64,000 bases of DNA from Eleusine coracana subsp. coracana (taxonomy: Eukaryota > Streptophyta > Magnoliopsida > Poales > Poaceae). Under the pieces are notes generated by a model. It saw only the letters and a program-made list of their open reading frames with translations. It did no database searches and was not told where the DNA came from. Shown one piece after another: positions 54,249-64,000 of this stretch (position 1 is the first letter of the stretch; every line of letters begins with the position of its first letter). The stretch is taken from positions 34,656,658-34,720,657 of the forward strand of contig CM064433.1 in the NCBI GenBank assembly GCA_032690845.1, read 5' to 3'. The translations under genes were made by a program, and so were the position numbers.

Positions 54249-55847
54249 TACACCTGTCCAAAGGGGTGGCACGGGCCGGCATGACCCAAAACTAATTTTG
54301 TGCCGTGCCGGGTCGGTTTAGGCCTGGCTGCCGGCCTTTAGCATGGCACGCAGAGACTAAACCATGCCAGGCAAGCCTTTTCGGCCCACTCAGCCCATCA
54401 GACACTACAAGGCTCATCAGGTCGAAGGCCCCCTCAGTTACAAAAAATCTTTACACCCTAGTTTTTACAAAATTCAATATGAATCAGTTTGAAAAAAAAA
54501 ACAGAGTTTCAAACAACAATCTCAACAGAAGAACACAGAAAACACAAAGGATATTGGCCAAAGGAAACATAAATTAGATTAAAGAGTTGGCTGCCTCATT
54601 AAAAACCCTCCGCCTTGGAGGGGAAAAAGAGTAAAGCCGGCTCCAAGTGTCAATATGCAAGATTACAAGTTCACAACACCAGAACAAATTACACCAGTAA
54701 ACAAGTTCTAGCAACAGAACGAGCAGTGCCACCACCAGATTGAGCAGTTAGTTCAGCTTTGCAATGGTTACATACCCCAGCATACCTGACCTGCATGTTG
54801 TTGACGTCTCGGAACAAGGGGGTGTTGACGTCTCGAAACAAGGGGGTGAAGTCCTTCCACGCCTCCGATGTACTCTTCCTGCCTCTCTTGCGCGAAGAAG
54901 TGCTCGTGGTACTCGCCGTTCCTGGCGTGCTGCGGCTAGGGTCGACCACTGACGGGCTGCAGTCGATGTCGATCACTAGCGGTGTCGGCGAAGAAGGATC
55001 AGTGCCTATAAGAGGAGGCGGAGGAGCCATGTCAGACGGAGAAGACGTAGTCGCGCCGTTCGACGGAGAAGCCATAGTCGGGTCGTTCGATGGAAAAGTC
55101 GTAGCCGCGTCGTTCGACGAAGAAGCCATAGCTGTAGCCGTTCCTGTCGCCGAAGTCATAGCTGTTCCCCTTGCTGAAGTACCCGTCGACGGTGTGGTGG
55201 CCGACCTCGTCGCGAATAGAATGTTTTGCACGGTCCGCAGCGCCTCCTCCGACAGCTCTGGTGGTGGTCGTGGCGGCATCGCGACTCGGAGTGGCAGGAT
55301 CTAGCTCAGATCTAACCGGATCGAGGAGGTAGGGTTAGCAGGAGCTAGGGTTTGCGCGTTGCATGGCGGCAGGAATGGAAGAGGAGGACAACAGCTAGCG
55401 TATGCGGTCGGAGCTAGCTGCCGACGATCGAAGCTGGCCGATTCTAGCGCGACGGAGGCGGTGAGAGGTGGCAAGCTGCGAGCGGGCGTGTGAGTGCAGC
55501 GCCGCGGCACGGAGGGGGAAAATAGGAACAAATTAGCGTTCAACCGGGGCGCTGCCTCTTTTATTCTCCTCCAATCCTCCTGTTGGCGACTTGGGCCAGG
55601 CCGAACGTAATGGGCCGTTTGCAATGGGCAGTGCTGTCGCCTAGCCTTATAAGGCTTCGCAGGCCCGGCTGCTAAACGTGCCGTGCCGGGCTGGCCTTCA
55701 GGCTGGCTTCTCAGCCCAGGCACGACACGGAGCACAGGGTCGTGCCGTCATGAGCCCTAATTCCAATGGGCCGTACTAGGCTCGTGGCGTGCTTCTTTTT
55801 AAAGCTTCGTGCCGGCCCACCAGGCCCGGCCTGTTTGGACAGCTTTA
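54249..55847 (-). mobile_element. hAT element with truncated BED-finger transposase
   Basis: Left end TACACCTGTCCAAAGGGG; reverse complement of right end TAAAGCTGTCCAAACAGG. Eight-base flanks AAATCTTC (54241-54248) and GAATCGTC (55848-55855) agree at 6 of 8. Subterminal regions are rich in GGCACGGGCC/GTGCCGTGCCGGG repeats. The only protein is the N-terminal piece at 54689-55279, so the element is an internal deletion derivative. Its right end is only 49 bp from the next hAT element. Confidence 0.85.
54689..55279 (-). pseudogene. hAT transposase N-terminus with BED zinc finger
   Basis: A 196-codon frame. It begins MPPRPPPELSEEALRTVQ, has a Ser/Thr/Ala-rich low-complexity region with repeated ATTFPSND/TMASPSNG units, a basic RKRGRKS and then a BED-type finger (AWKDFTPLF...YAGVCNHCKAEL...GTARSVARTC). 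Some 24 bases are tandemly duplicated (LFRDVN-TP-LFRDVN) inside the BED finger. The catalytic RNase H-like domain and hATC dimerisation domain are absent; the frame ends just after the finger where an H..C/H ligand would be expected. Confidence 0.8.
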
Positions 55848-55896
55848 GAATCGTCTCTTCAGTAGATGAAAAAAGATGTGTCTCGTTACATGTATC

Positions 55897-56836
55897 TAGT
55901 GTTGTCCAAAAAGCCCGTGGCATGTGGGCCGGTCCAAAGCACGCAAAAAAAGCAGGACACGAATCCGGCACGACCCCCAAACAATTTCATGTCGGGTCGG
56001 CCCGACATGAGGCTCCCGGCTGTGCTTGGGCCGTCGGTCGAGCCCACAGGCTAGCATGGCATGACTTGTTTATCCTATGGCCCAGTTAAGCACGTGGGCC
56101 GCTCGACATGAAAGCAAGGCCCGACACGAAATTCAGCCCAACAGTCCACTCCAACGGCCAGCAGCCTATCACAGATGGCCCGTTAACTCATCCAGATAGC
56201 CCAGCCGCACAGGTGACCTAGGTCACTTGCGACTCCCGAGTCGCCCTCTCGCCTCTCCTCTCTCGCCCCACCGCCGCTACCTCTCCCTTGCGTCGCCCGC
56301 CCGCTCCCGTCGTCGCGCTGCTCGCTCGTGATGCCCGCCCGCTCCCGCCGTCACGCCGCTCGCTCGTGATGCCCGCCAGCCGCCGCCGCTCGGTCATGAC
56401 GCCCGCCTACTCCCGCTGCTGCGTCGCTCGCTCGCGATGCCCAGCCTGCCTCGCGCCGTCCACTCGCTCCCTCCGCAGCCACGTCATCGCCACATCGAGA
56501 GCGAGGCGCCCTCCACAGCCGCGCCACAAATGTGCTCCCGCCTCGCGCCGCCCGACCACCTCTGCCTCGCGCCACCCTCTCCGCAGCCGATCTGTGCCGC
56601 TGCTGCTAGTCCTGTAACCGGGCTCACGTGCCTTAACCGGCTGTGCGTGTTAATGGGCCTAACGGGCCGGCCCGACATGGGTAACACGTTTCGTGTCGTG
56701 CCATGGGCCGACGACCAGGCACGTGAGCCGGCACGGCACAGCTCTAATTATGTGTCGTGCTGGTCCAAAATTAATTAGGTCGGGCTATTTCGTGCCTCGG
56801 CCATGCCGTGTCGGGCGGTCCAGTTGGACAGCACTA
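55897..56836. mobile_element. Non-autonomous hAT element, 940 bp
   Basis: Left end TAGTGTTGTCCAA; reverse complement of right end TAGTGCTGTCCAA. Eight-base flanks CATGTATC (55889-55896) and CGTGTATT (56837-56844) agree at 6 of 8. GGCCCG/CGGCACG repeats fill both subterminal regions (55910-56170 and 56630-56815). The C-rich interior (56220-56600, CGCCGCTCG-type repeats) has open frames, but I do not regard them as proteins. Confidence 0.85.
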
Positions 56837-56844
56837 CGTGTATT

Positions 56845-57928
56845 GTATGAAGGTTGAAAGGGATGAGCTAAAAAAGGCTTAAATGTAAAAACCACCCTAT
56901 AAACTAGCTTGAGTCTGATATTCCACCCCATAAACTAATTTGTTATAAAAGACTACCCACCCCGGACTTGCAGGCCGAAACTCCCCCCCCCCCCCAACCC
57001 GCACATGCTCAGCTGATTATGGGACCAGTTTAGAACCAGTATAAACCAGACGAACCAGTTTCTTCACTCTGCTCCCATAATTTCTCCGGTTGCAACTACG
57101 GCGCCAGTGGCAGAGGCTACGGCGGCGACAGAGATCGATTTCGGAAGCGCCAGTGACGGAGGCTACGACAGCGACGGAGGTCGATATACGTAGCACCGGC
57201 GACTGCGTAGATCAAGGCTGCCCCATGACTGAAGCTTCTTTGCCTGCGGCTCCGAAGATCGATGGCGCGTGAAGGAACATGAAGTTCCCTTGGGGGCGAC
57301 TCCGAGCCTTAGCTTGCCGGCGGCTTCGAGACTTTCCGGCGGCCCGAGATCAGGTTCTAAAAAAATACTCCGATTTGGTGTTTCTGCCCAGAAATCGAAT
57401 CGCTTCAGATTGCCAAAGGGGCCACCATAAATAATGTACAATTGCATATATAGTTGTTTTCTTGCTGGTCTTCAGGTTTTAGACTAACATAATGACAAGG
57501 AAGAAAAGGATACGACGCTCGATGCTGCATTAGTCAATTGAATGACTCTTTTTTTTGTGAATTATTTCCCTTAGTTGCAACCGGAGAAATTATGGGAGCA
57601 GAGTGAAGAAACATGTTTCGTTTTGAATTTGTACATTGGCTACTTATTATAGAGAGCCTTTTCTTTTCTACGATGGCTTGGCGCAGAGCAGCTGTGATGG
57701 AAGATTGAGCTCAGTGCATGATATGTATAGAATGTATGGCAAGTTCAGGAGTTCTGCAAGTAGATCCAACAAGTATAACACAAATCATTCAAGAGAGAGA
57801 TTCTTTTACAATATAAGTGCTCTGAATCTTGGTGTTACTTGTTGGTGATCAACGAACTTATCTTTTATTATTCTGTTCTCTTGTTCTCTGCAGAAAAATG
57901 CAAAACATGTCCTGTCTAATACATGTGC
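56845..57928. other. Spacer with a 40-bp perfect inverted repeat
   Basis: 57058-57097 (GTTTCTTCACTCTGCTCCCA ...) is exactly inverted at 57573-57612, enclosing 475 bp. The enclosed sequence begins with degenerate tandem units of GCCAGTG.C.GAGGCTACG.C type (57100-57180). The block 56890-56980 (CACCCTATAAACTAG, CACCCCATAAACTAATT) resembles the terminal part of a plant transposon, possibly the left end of the Mutator element whose transposase lies at 57929-59247. No gene. Confidence 0.5.
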
Positions 57929-59247
57929 CTATTTATACGTACTTACCCTATTTTCAGAACTGATTCTATTTTTACATATAGATGAGTTATGACCAAAGGT
58001 CTTGCAAGGAGTGCACCTGATTGCTTTCTTCTTATAAGACCTTTCAGGTACATGTGCCTCACCGGGAGCCTTTCTTCTCTTCTTTTTTAGGTCTTCTGGG
58101 TTGCACACGAAATCTAGGAGGATCAACATATCGAAAAGTAGTTCTTAACCATTGTGTCTTGTCTGGCATAGGCATGATTTGTCCAGCATATGCGAGTATA
58201 TATGTTTCCTTCTTGAAAAGATCATCCACGTAATCTTTAGGTCTAAGATTGAATGTTTGAATGGCACAAATAGCATGGCAACATGGTATCCCAGGGACAT
58301 CCCATTTTCTACACCCACAAGTCCTTCTATTTAAGTCTACTGTGAAAGTGAATTGACCCATTGATACTTGCCATATCCCTCTACCAGCACAAGTTGGCCT
58401 ACAAAGGCTTGCAAGTTCTTTCTCCAGTTTCAATCTTTTTTGATAATTTGGTGCAATGACCCAAGTGTCCTTTGTAGCATTTTCAGCTTTGATTGCAAAA
58501 CTCTCCATCATTTTAGATCTCATGTGCTTTAGGATTGTGACCACGGGTTCCTCCCTAGCCTCTAATATGGATGAATTGTATGTCTCACTAATATTATTTA
58601 CCACCAAGTCTGTTTTACCCCTTGAAGAAAACTTGTGCCTACTCCAATGCTTAGGGGGGATTTGCTTCAATCATTTCCATGCTTCTTGGTTAACTCTTTT
58701 TATCTTTTCCATTGCAACCTCATAATCATATTGTCTATAAGCATATGCAGCAGCCTCCATCAATTTTTTCAGTTCACCCCCCCTAAATCCAGCAACCACG
58801 AAGTTAGCATGCAAATGCCTAAGACAATACCTATGCTCGGCTATAGAAATACAATAGGAAGAGCACTTAAAATTCCCTTTTGCCTGTCACTCATAACAAC
58901 CCACCCATCATGCTGATGTCCATCTCCAATACATTCCTCTAAGCATCTCAAATACCATTCCCATGAGTCATGATTTTCTGATTCAGCTATTGCAAAAGCT
59001 ATTGGATACATGTTGTTATTTCCATCTCTCCCTGTAGCTGCTAAGATCTATGCTCCATTTGGCAACTTCACATGAGTTCCATCAACACCTATGAAAGGTC
59101 TACAACCAACAATAAATCCATCTATCTAAGATTTAAAAGAGATAAACATCCTCTGAAACACGGGCTTGACTGCTGGATCCATTGAAACATCACACTTGAC
59201 TAGAACTTTGTTGCCTGGATTAGTATGCAAAAGAGTATGTGCATAGT
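57929..59247 (-). pseudogene. Mutator-like (MULE) transposase, 3' portion
   Basis: Read right to left. Near 59240-59130 comes NYAHTLLHTNPG and MDPAVKPVFQRMF; the MULE catalytic domain follows at 59130-58850 (GCRPFIGVDGTHVKLPNGA, GRDGNNNMYPIAFAIAE, SWEWYLRCLEECIGDG, WVVMSDRQKG); then the intact frame 58670-58059 with the SWIM zinc finger (RTCGCRKWDVPGIPCCHAIC), and at 58129-57929 a CCHC knuckle-like tail (CTPCKTFGHNSSIC) in another frame. Stops occur in the catalytic part. The N-terminal part is cut off at 59247 by the Gypsy LTR and would lie beyond 64000. Confidence 0.88.
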
Positions 59248-59972
59248 TGTCAAGGTTTAGATCACCGACCAGTAGAATTTGTTCATGAGGGTGCACGCTT
59301 CGGGTCCGGCGATGGCTAAGCAAGAGGACACTAGGGGTTATACTGGTTCGAGGAAGCCCCCTATGTCCAGTTCTCGAGCATGCTCGTGTTACTTGCTCCG
59401 GTGAGGGTGTACAATGGTAGTGAGAGAGGAGGGTGCTCCAAGTCTCGGGTGCCAGCGGTGTGCCTGTGTGTGTGTTTGCCTATGTTGTGATTCTCGTTGC
59501 TTGTTCCCCCGTCTAGAGAAGAGAGTTCTAGAGAAGAGAGTGGGCCTCCCCTTTTATACTTCAAGGGGATAGGCCCATTTATAGAAAGAGAAAGAGAGAG
59601 AGAGAGGTTCTACATGTGTGGAGTTGGCGGAGGCGTGCCAAAGAAGGCGAGGCTCTTAGCCGGCGGCGTGGTCTTCGGTCCTCATGCCCCCCCCCCCATT
59701 GTCCTGGTCTTGCATCAGAGGGGCGGTACTGCGCCCGAGCGTGCCCCCGCTTTCCGTCGCTGGGTCGAGTCCTCCCTTGTCCCTGTACTCGGCGTGTTCC
59801 ATCGTGTGCGGGGAGGTGCAGTATGTGCATTGGCATGTCATTCATGCGAGGTTCAATCTAGCTGTCCATCAAGCCGTCCTGCACCATTATCATTAGGTGT
59901 GTTATCGCACGATGGCAGCCGCAGCGTGCCTTGCCATGTCTGCTACCATTAGCGGGCGTTGGTGCTGGTGAG
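59248..59972 (-). repeat. Gypsy 3' LTR, truncated
   Basis: It matches 62519-63263 throughout (GCGCTTCGGGTCCGGCGATG-type landmark, the GTGTTATCGCAC block) with substitutions and a much shorter (GA)n run (59585-59605). The minus-strand TATA-like box GTATAAAAGG lies near 59550-59560. Confidence 0.9.
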
Positions 59973-60165
59973 CTGGTGTGGCGGGTTCTACCGTGAAAAG
60001 CGCACGGCGCTCGATTTTGGCGGTGCATCGACTCCCTCAGGACTCGAGCCCCGTGAAAATCATATGGCAAGCTTTAGGGTTGGGAAATACTAGTCCCTCC
60101 GGCTCGTTGTCTCCGTCCGCGGGGTCTTGGACCCCTGGTTCCGACGCCTTCCCCGGGTCCCCCTT

Positions 60166-62183
60166 CTACGCCTCCTCCCGGATGAATTTCTTCATCATGG
60201 AGCAGTCCTTAAGGAGGTTCTTGACGGGAACCCATGGCTCGGGCATGGACCATTCCACTTCTTTTCGATGTGGTTCGGCGCCTCCCCTGGTGTCGGCCTC
60301 GGCGGCGGCCACGACGTGGTCGTGCCCTATTCGCGGCTTGTTCTTCTTTTTCTTTGGGCGGTCAGAGGCGTCGTCGTCGGCTCCTTCCTCCCGCTTGCCC
60401 TTGCCCTTGCTCTCCGGCGTACATTGGAGGACCGCTCCCACGCACTCTTCGTCGGAGGCGAAGCTTGTGGCGATGTCTAGGAGCTCGCGGGCCATGCACG
60501 GACCCCTTCGGCCCAGCCATGGGTGAGCTGTTCCGACGTCGTGCCTAAGATGAAGGCTCCAACGATGTTCGCGTCGCCCATGTTGGGTAGCTCGTTGCAC
60601 TTCTTATTGAAGCGCCGGATGTAGTCTCAGAGGGACTCACCAGCTTTTTGCCGGCAATTCTTGAGGTCCCAAGGGTTGCCCGGTCGGACGTAGGTCCCCT
60701 GAAAATTACTGACGAAAATATCCCTCAAGTCGCCCCAGTCGTAGATTTGACCCTCGGGGAGGTGCTCAAGCCAAGCACGGGCCTAGTCGGTGAGGTACAA
60801 AGGGAGATTGCGGATGATGACGAGGTCATCGATGCCCCCCCCCCCTCCCCCAGCTTGAAACGTCAGGCGGTAATCCTCGAGCCAAAGGCCAGGGTCTGTC
60901 TCGCCCGCATACTTGGTGACGGTCACTGGCGCCTGGAAGCGCTGGGGGAACTCGGCGGTGCTGATTCGCGAGCTGAAGACCCGCGGCCCACGAGGGCTCG
61001 GGCTCCAGCTCTGCTCCTCATCGGTGTCGTCGTACCGGCCTCCGTGGCGTGGTTGACGGCCTCTTTCCTGGTTCCACTGCTCTCTCGCGCGGCGATGCGC
61101 CTTGAGAGTGTGACGCGTGTCACGGTGGGGTCCGACTCGGTCGTGGACTGAGGCTTTCTTTGGTGCGCCTCCAGCCGAGGCTGGCTGCTGGACCGAATGC
61201 TATTGTGACCCGGCGGCGCTGCCTCCTCCCGCCCATTTGGACGTGGAGATTTGTTGGCTAGATTGGGCGGCGCACCATTGTGAGCTCGCCGCTTGGAGCT
61301 CGACGGCCTTGGCTAGCAGAGCCGCAACTTCTCGCTGAGCCTGCTAGGCCTCCAGTGTTGCTATGTTTTGTCCCGCGCGGGCAAATTGCGGGGGCCCTTG
61401 AACATCAGCGACGATGCGCTGAAGGACGTCGCGGGCCATGGTGCGAGCGCGTCCGCCCGTGCCGGGACGGGCTAGCTCACGGCCTATCTCTTCCTTTTCG
61501 TGCTCGAGCTGGCGCCGAGTTTCTTCTAGCTCCACCCGCCTTGCCCTCAACCGTTGTTGAAGGTCGTTCGGGTGGGGCCGGGTCTGCGGGTTCCCGACCG
61601 TAGTGACGGAAATGTTGACGAGGGTCTCTCCTCCTCCCGCAGCCATCATCGGGTTCACTTGGGCGGGGGTCCCAGGATTCGCCACCGCTCCGACGGTCGA
61701 GGTCCCGGCACCCCCCGCAGCTGAGGCGGGCGCAAGCCGCACCATATTGCACCCTCGTGAGGTACCGCAGCTTTCCGTGTAGCTTCCGGACTCGGAGCTG
61801 GAGTCTCCCTCTGGCTCCATGTTAAGGAGGTCGAAGAGAGACTTGTCCGGATGCTCGATCACGCCGAAAAACCCAGAGCCCGCGAAGGCGGGGACGGCGA
61901 GTTGTGCGGTCGCGCTCTGGAAACACCTCGCGATGTTCCATAGGCCGTGTGGGTGGCCCTCCGAAGGGGCTCTGGTGAGCCCGTTTGGGCGGAGGGGCTC
62001 TTCTCCAAGAAATTGCCCGTGGATGTTCGCCAACGCGAACGCGAAGTGCCGAAGGTCTTCCGGGTCAGGCGTAGGGCCCAAGTAACGCTCCAGATGGAGC
62101 CATAGCTGGTCACCGTAACTGGCTGACGCCATGGAGTGGTTAGTGACATGCGGCCTGGTCGGCTCGAGTCGAACCGTGCGCAT
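60166..62183 (-). pseudogene. Gypsy gag
   Basis: Frame 62183-61344 has a Gln/Arg/Glu-rich N-terminal region (LQQRLRARRVELEETRRQLE) and FAGSGFFGVIEHPDKSLFDL. Near 60740-60560 the retrotransposon gag core is readable: FQGTYVRPGNPWDLKNCRQK, then an in-frame TGA before DYIRRFNKKCNELPNMGDAN and TTSEQLTHGW. The frame 60600-60166 continues with ELLDIATSFASDEECVGAVL and a Lys-rich segment. At least one stop and two shifts break it. A C run at 60837-60850 lies within it. Confidence 0.85.
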
Positions 62184-62498
62184 CGCCTCGTTGGCGACTG
62201 CGACGGCCGCCGGGATAGGGTCCAGGAGTGACTCGTCGACGAGTCACCGCGTCCCGTCTCCCGCGACCGCGGAGTCGAGCACGTCGTTCGTGTCCTCCAG
62301 CCACCACGGACGCGTCGCCACGGGGGCGGATGCCTGGACTGGGGGCGGCGAAGACGTCAGAATGCTAATGCATACCAGCTTCCAGCATGTAGTAGCAACG
62401 AATACCAGGCTTCCGAAGAACATGCTGCTACCGAAAGCCCAGAAGGTGGAGGAAGTGGCCATCCGAACCGGGAAGTGGTGAAACAAAACGCGCAAAGG

Positions 62499-62518
62499 TC
62501 CCTACCTGGCGTGCCAAT
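62499..62518 (-). other. Gypsy primer-binding site
   Basis: Immediately after the 5' LTR end (…CGACA on the minus strand) the minus strand reads ATTGGCACGCCAGGTAGGGA, the form seen next to the 5' LTR of many grass Gypsy elements. I do not assign the tRNA. Confidence 0.65.
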
Positions 62519-62833
62519 TGTCGGCGTTTAGATCACCAACCAATAGAGTTTGTTCACGGGGGTGCGCGCTTCGGGTCCGGCGATGGCTAAGCAAGAGGAC
62601 ATGGGAGATTATACTGGTTCGGGGAAGCCCCCTACATCCAGTTCTCGAGCCTACTCGTGTTACTTGCTCTGGTGAGGGTGTACAACGTTGGTGAGAGAGG
62701 AGGGTGCTCCAAGTCTCGTGTGCCAGCGGTGTGCCTGTGTGTGTTTGCCTATGTTGCGATTCTCGTTGCTTGTTCCCCCGTCTAGAGAAGAGAGTGGGCC
62801 TCCCCTTTTATACTTCAAGGGGATAGGCCCATT

Positions 62834-62898
<65 letters not shown>

Positions 62899-64000
62899 TC
62901 TACGCATGTGGAGATGGCGGAGGCATGCCGAAGAAGGCGAGGCCCTCAGTCGGCGGCGTGGTCTTCGATCCTCGCGGGGCCCCCATCATCCTGGTCTTGT
63001 GTCAGAGGGGCAGTACTGTGCCCGAGCGTGCCCATGCATTCCGTCGTTGGGTCGAGTCCTCCCTTGTCCTTGTAGTCGGCGTGTTCCATCCTGTGCGGGG
63101 AGGTGCAGTACATGCATTGGCATGTCATTCATGCGAGGTTCAATCTAGTTGTCCATCAAGTCATCCTGCACCATTATCATTAGGTGTGTTATCGCACAAT
63201 GGTAGCGCAGCGTGCCTTGCCACATCTGCTACTATCAGCGGGCGCTGGTGCTGGTGAGGGGGGCAGGTATCTGGAGGGATTTTACTACTTGATACTATGT
63301 ACATGTAGTGGGCATGGCATTTAAGGCCGGGTGGTTGGCGGTTGTTGACCGTTGACTCGCTCGACCCCCTCCGTTAGGGGGGGGGGGGGGGTCGTTGTGT
63401 CGGGTTGCGTCTGCCCAGACCTACTTGGAGTTGGAATCCGTCCCGTCTGGACGAGGCAATCGAACTTCTCTACCCCGCCACTCCTGGCTTGGTCAGGGTT
63501 CTCTCACCCCATCCTATCTGGGCTCGGGTCCCACCCATGGGAGTTGACGGAGGTGGAGTTTGTCTAACGATTGCAGGGGGAAACCCATACTATCATCATG
63601 ACAGTAACGGCAGCGGAGCGTCCCCCCCCCCCCCCCCCCCCCCCCGCCTCAGAGTGGATAGACTTGAGTGAGTGGCTAAGTCATCTGCTTGAAAGGGCGG
63701 GCCGCGCCCGGGTCCTTTCAGGCGGGACGACTCGTCCTCGACCCCCATCGAGGGGTCGAGCGGGGCGCAACCGGCCCTCGACCACTCGGGGGTCGAGCGA
63801 GTCGGGGTAGTGGCGCGCCTTTTGCGGCTAAGTCCTGACTGCTGCGGGGATGCTCCCTATGGGGGCCACGCCGGGGGTGCCTTGGCGGTGATCCTGCGGG
63901 CCCTTGTGAGTTTGATGTGTGTGAGCCCCTAGGAGGTGCCACGTGGCACCCCGATCTTTACCCTCGATAATAGTCTTGAATCCTCGTCAACTGTTCCAGA
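62519..64000 (-). repeat. Gypsy 5' LTR, possibly incomplete at the window end
   Basis: The first 745 bp match the left LTR. It contains a minus TATA-like box (near 62810-62819), a (GA)n run of about 58 bp at 62838-62896, a G run at 63377-63392 and a C run at about 63624-63645. From 63264 on there is no partner in the window. The sequence at 63720-63830 has inverted TCGACCCC/GGGGTCGA units. No gene is recognised to 64000. Confidence 0.75.

Larger units (their letters stand above)
59248..64000 (-). mobile_element. Gypsy LTR retrotransposon, internally deleted, inserted in the MULE
   Basis: Two direct repeats, 59248-59972 and 62519 onward, are the LTRs (starting TGTC..GTTTAGATCACC). The gag between them is on the minus strand, so the right repeat is the 5' LTR and runs to or past the window end. 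The left LTR is cut at 59972 and joined straight to gag sequence, with protease, reverse transcriptase, RNase H and integrase all missing. The left border falls inside the MULE transposase frame. The outer right border and target duplication cannot be seen. Confidence 0.88.

Noticed and set aside
59497..60548. Plus-strand frames of 100-182 codons in and beside the left LTR
   Set aside because: LTR sequence and antisense of gag.
1..64000. CRISPR arrays, operons, tRNA or rRNA genes
   Set aside because: None seen; the DNA is plant nuclear, and short regular repeats are transposon subterminal motifs or microsatellites.

Overview
The window is plant nuclear DNA from a grass. The grass assignment rests on a PIR2-like helical/DUF3615 gene (a grass-expanded family), a GC-rich intronless GT34 gene, GT-AG introns in two long genes, and typical grass transposable elements (CACTA, hAT, Mutator, Harbinger, Helitron, Copia, Gypsy). 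I cannot name the species. Most of the 64 kb is nested mobile DNA with a few host genes between.

Layout. 1-527: 3' end of a Helitron-like element. 1073-14320: a PIR2-like/DUF3615 gene cut in two by an 11.15 kb CACTA element (2355-13506) whose TNP2, Transposase_24/DUF8039 and Ulp1-like genes (all minus strand) are decayed; a Harbinger-like element (14395-15373) sits just past the stop codon. 15.5-19.1 kb: AT-rich repeats, including a repeat full of short near-palindromes and a 0.23 kb tandem duplication. 19.2-29.3 kb: a duplicated GT34 locus with an orphan 5' flank (split by a MITE), an intact strictosidine synthase-like gene (minus), a hAT-like element, a 3' half pseudogene, an inverted-repeat element carrying a gag fragment, and one full-length GT34 gene (27948-29345). 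29986-39945: a 15-exon RCC1-repeat gene (420 codons by my splice model) with a 5.77 kb Copia element in intron 6. 40455-40948: a Mutator-type MITE with a perfect 9-bp target duplication. 41560-46955: a probable Helitron carrying gene-like fragments. 47493-53737: a complete 14-exon ZW10 gene (743 aa). 54249-56836: two adjacent hAT elements. 57929-59247: a Mutator (MULE) transposase fragment, interrupted by a minus-oriented Gypsy element (59248 to the window end).

The host genes do not form a pathway: ZW10 (kinetochore/Golgi-ER tethering), an RCC1-repeat protein with an Arg-rich N-terminus (possibly organellar), a Golgi-type GT34 glycosyltransferase and a secreted strictosidine synthase-like protein. 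Both multi-exon genes keep open, phase-consistent exons although one carries a retrotransposon in an intron. The DUF3615 gene is disrupted. The most informative structures are the CACTA element with a third, internal cluster of its terminal motif beside a TATA box, the fragmented GT34 copies (one acting as a natural empty site for a MITE), and the inverted-repeat element around a gag fragment. All splice sites, domains and element borders were read by eye, without alignment software.
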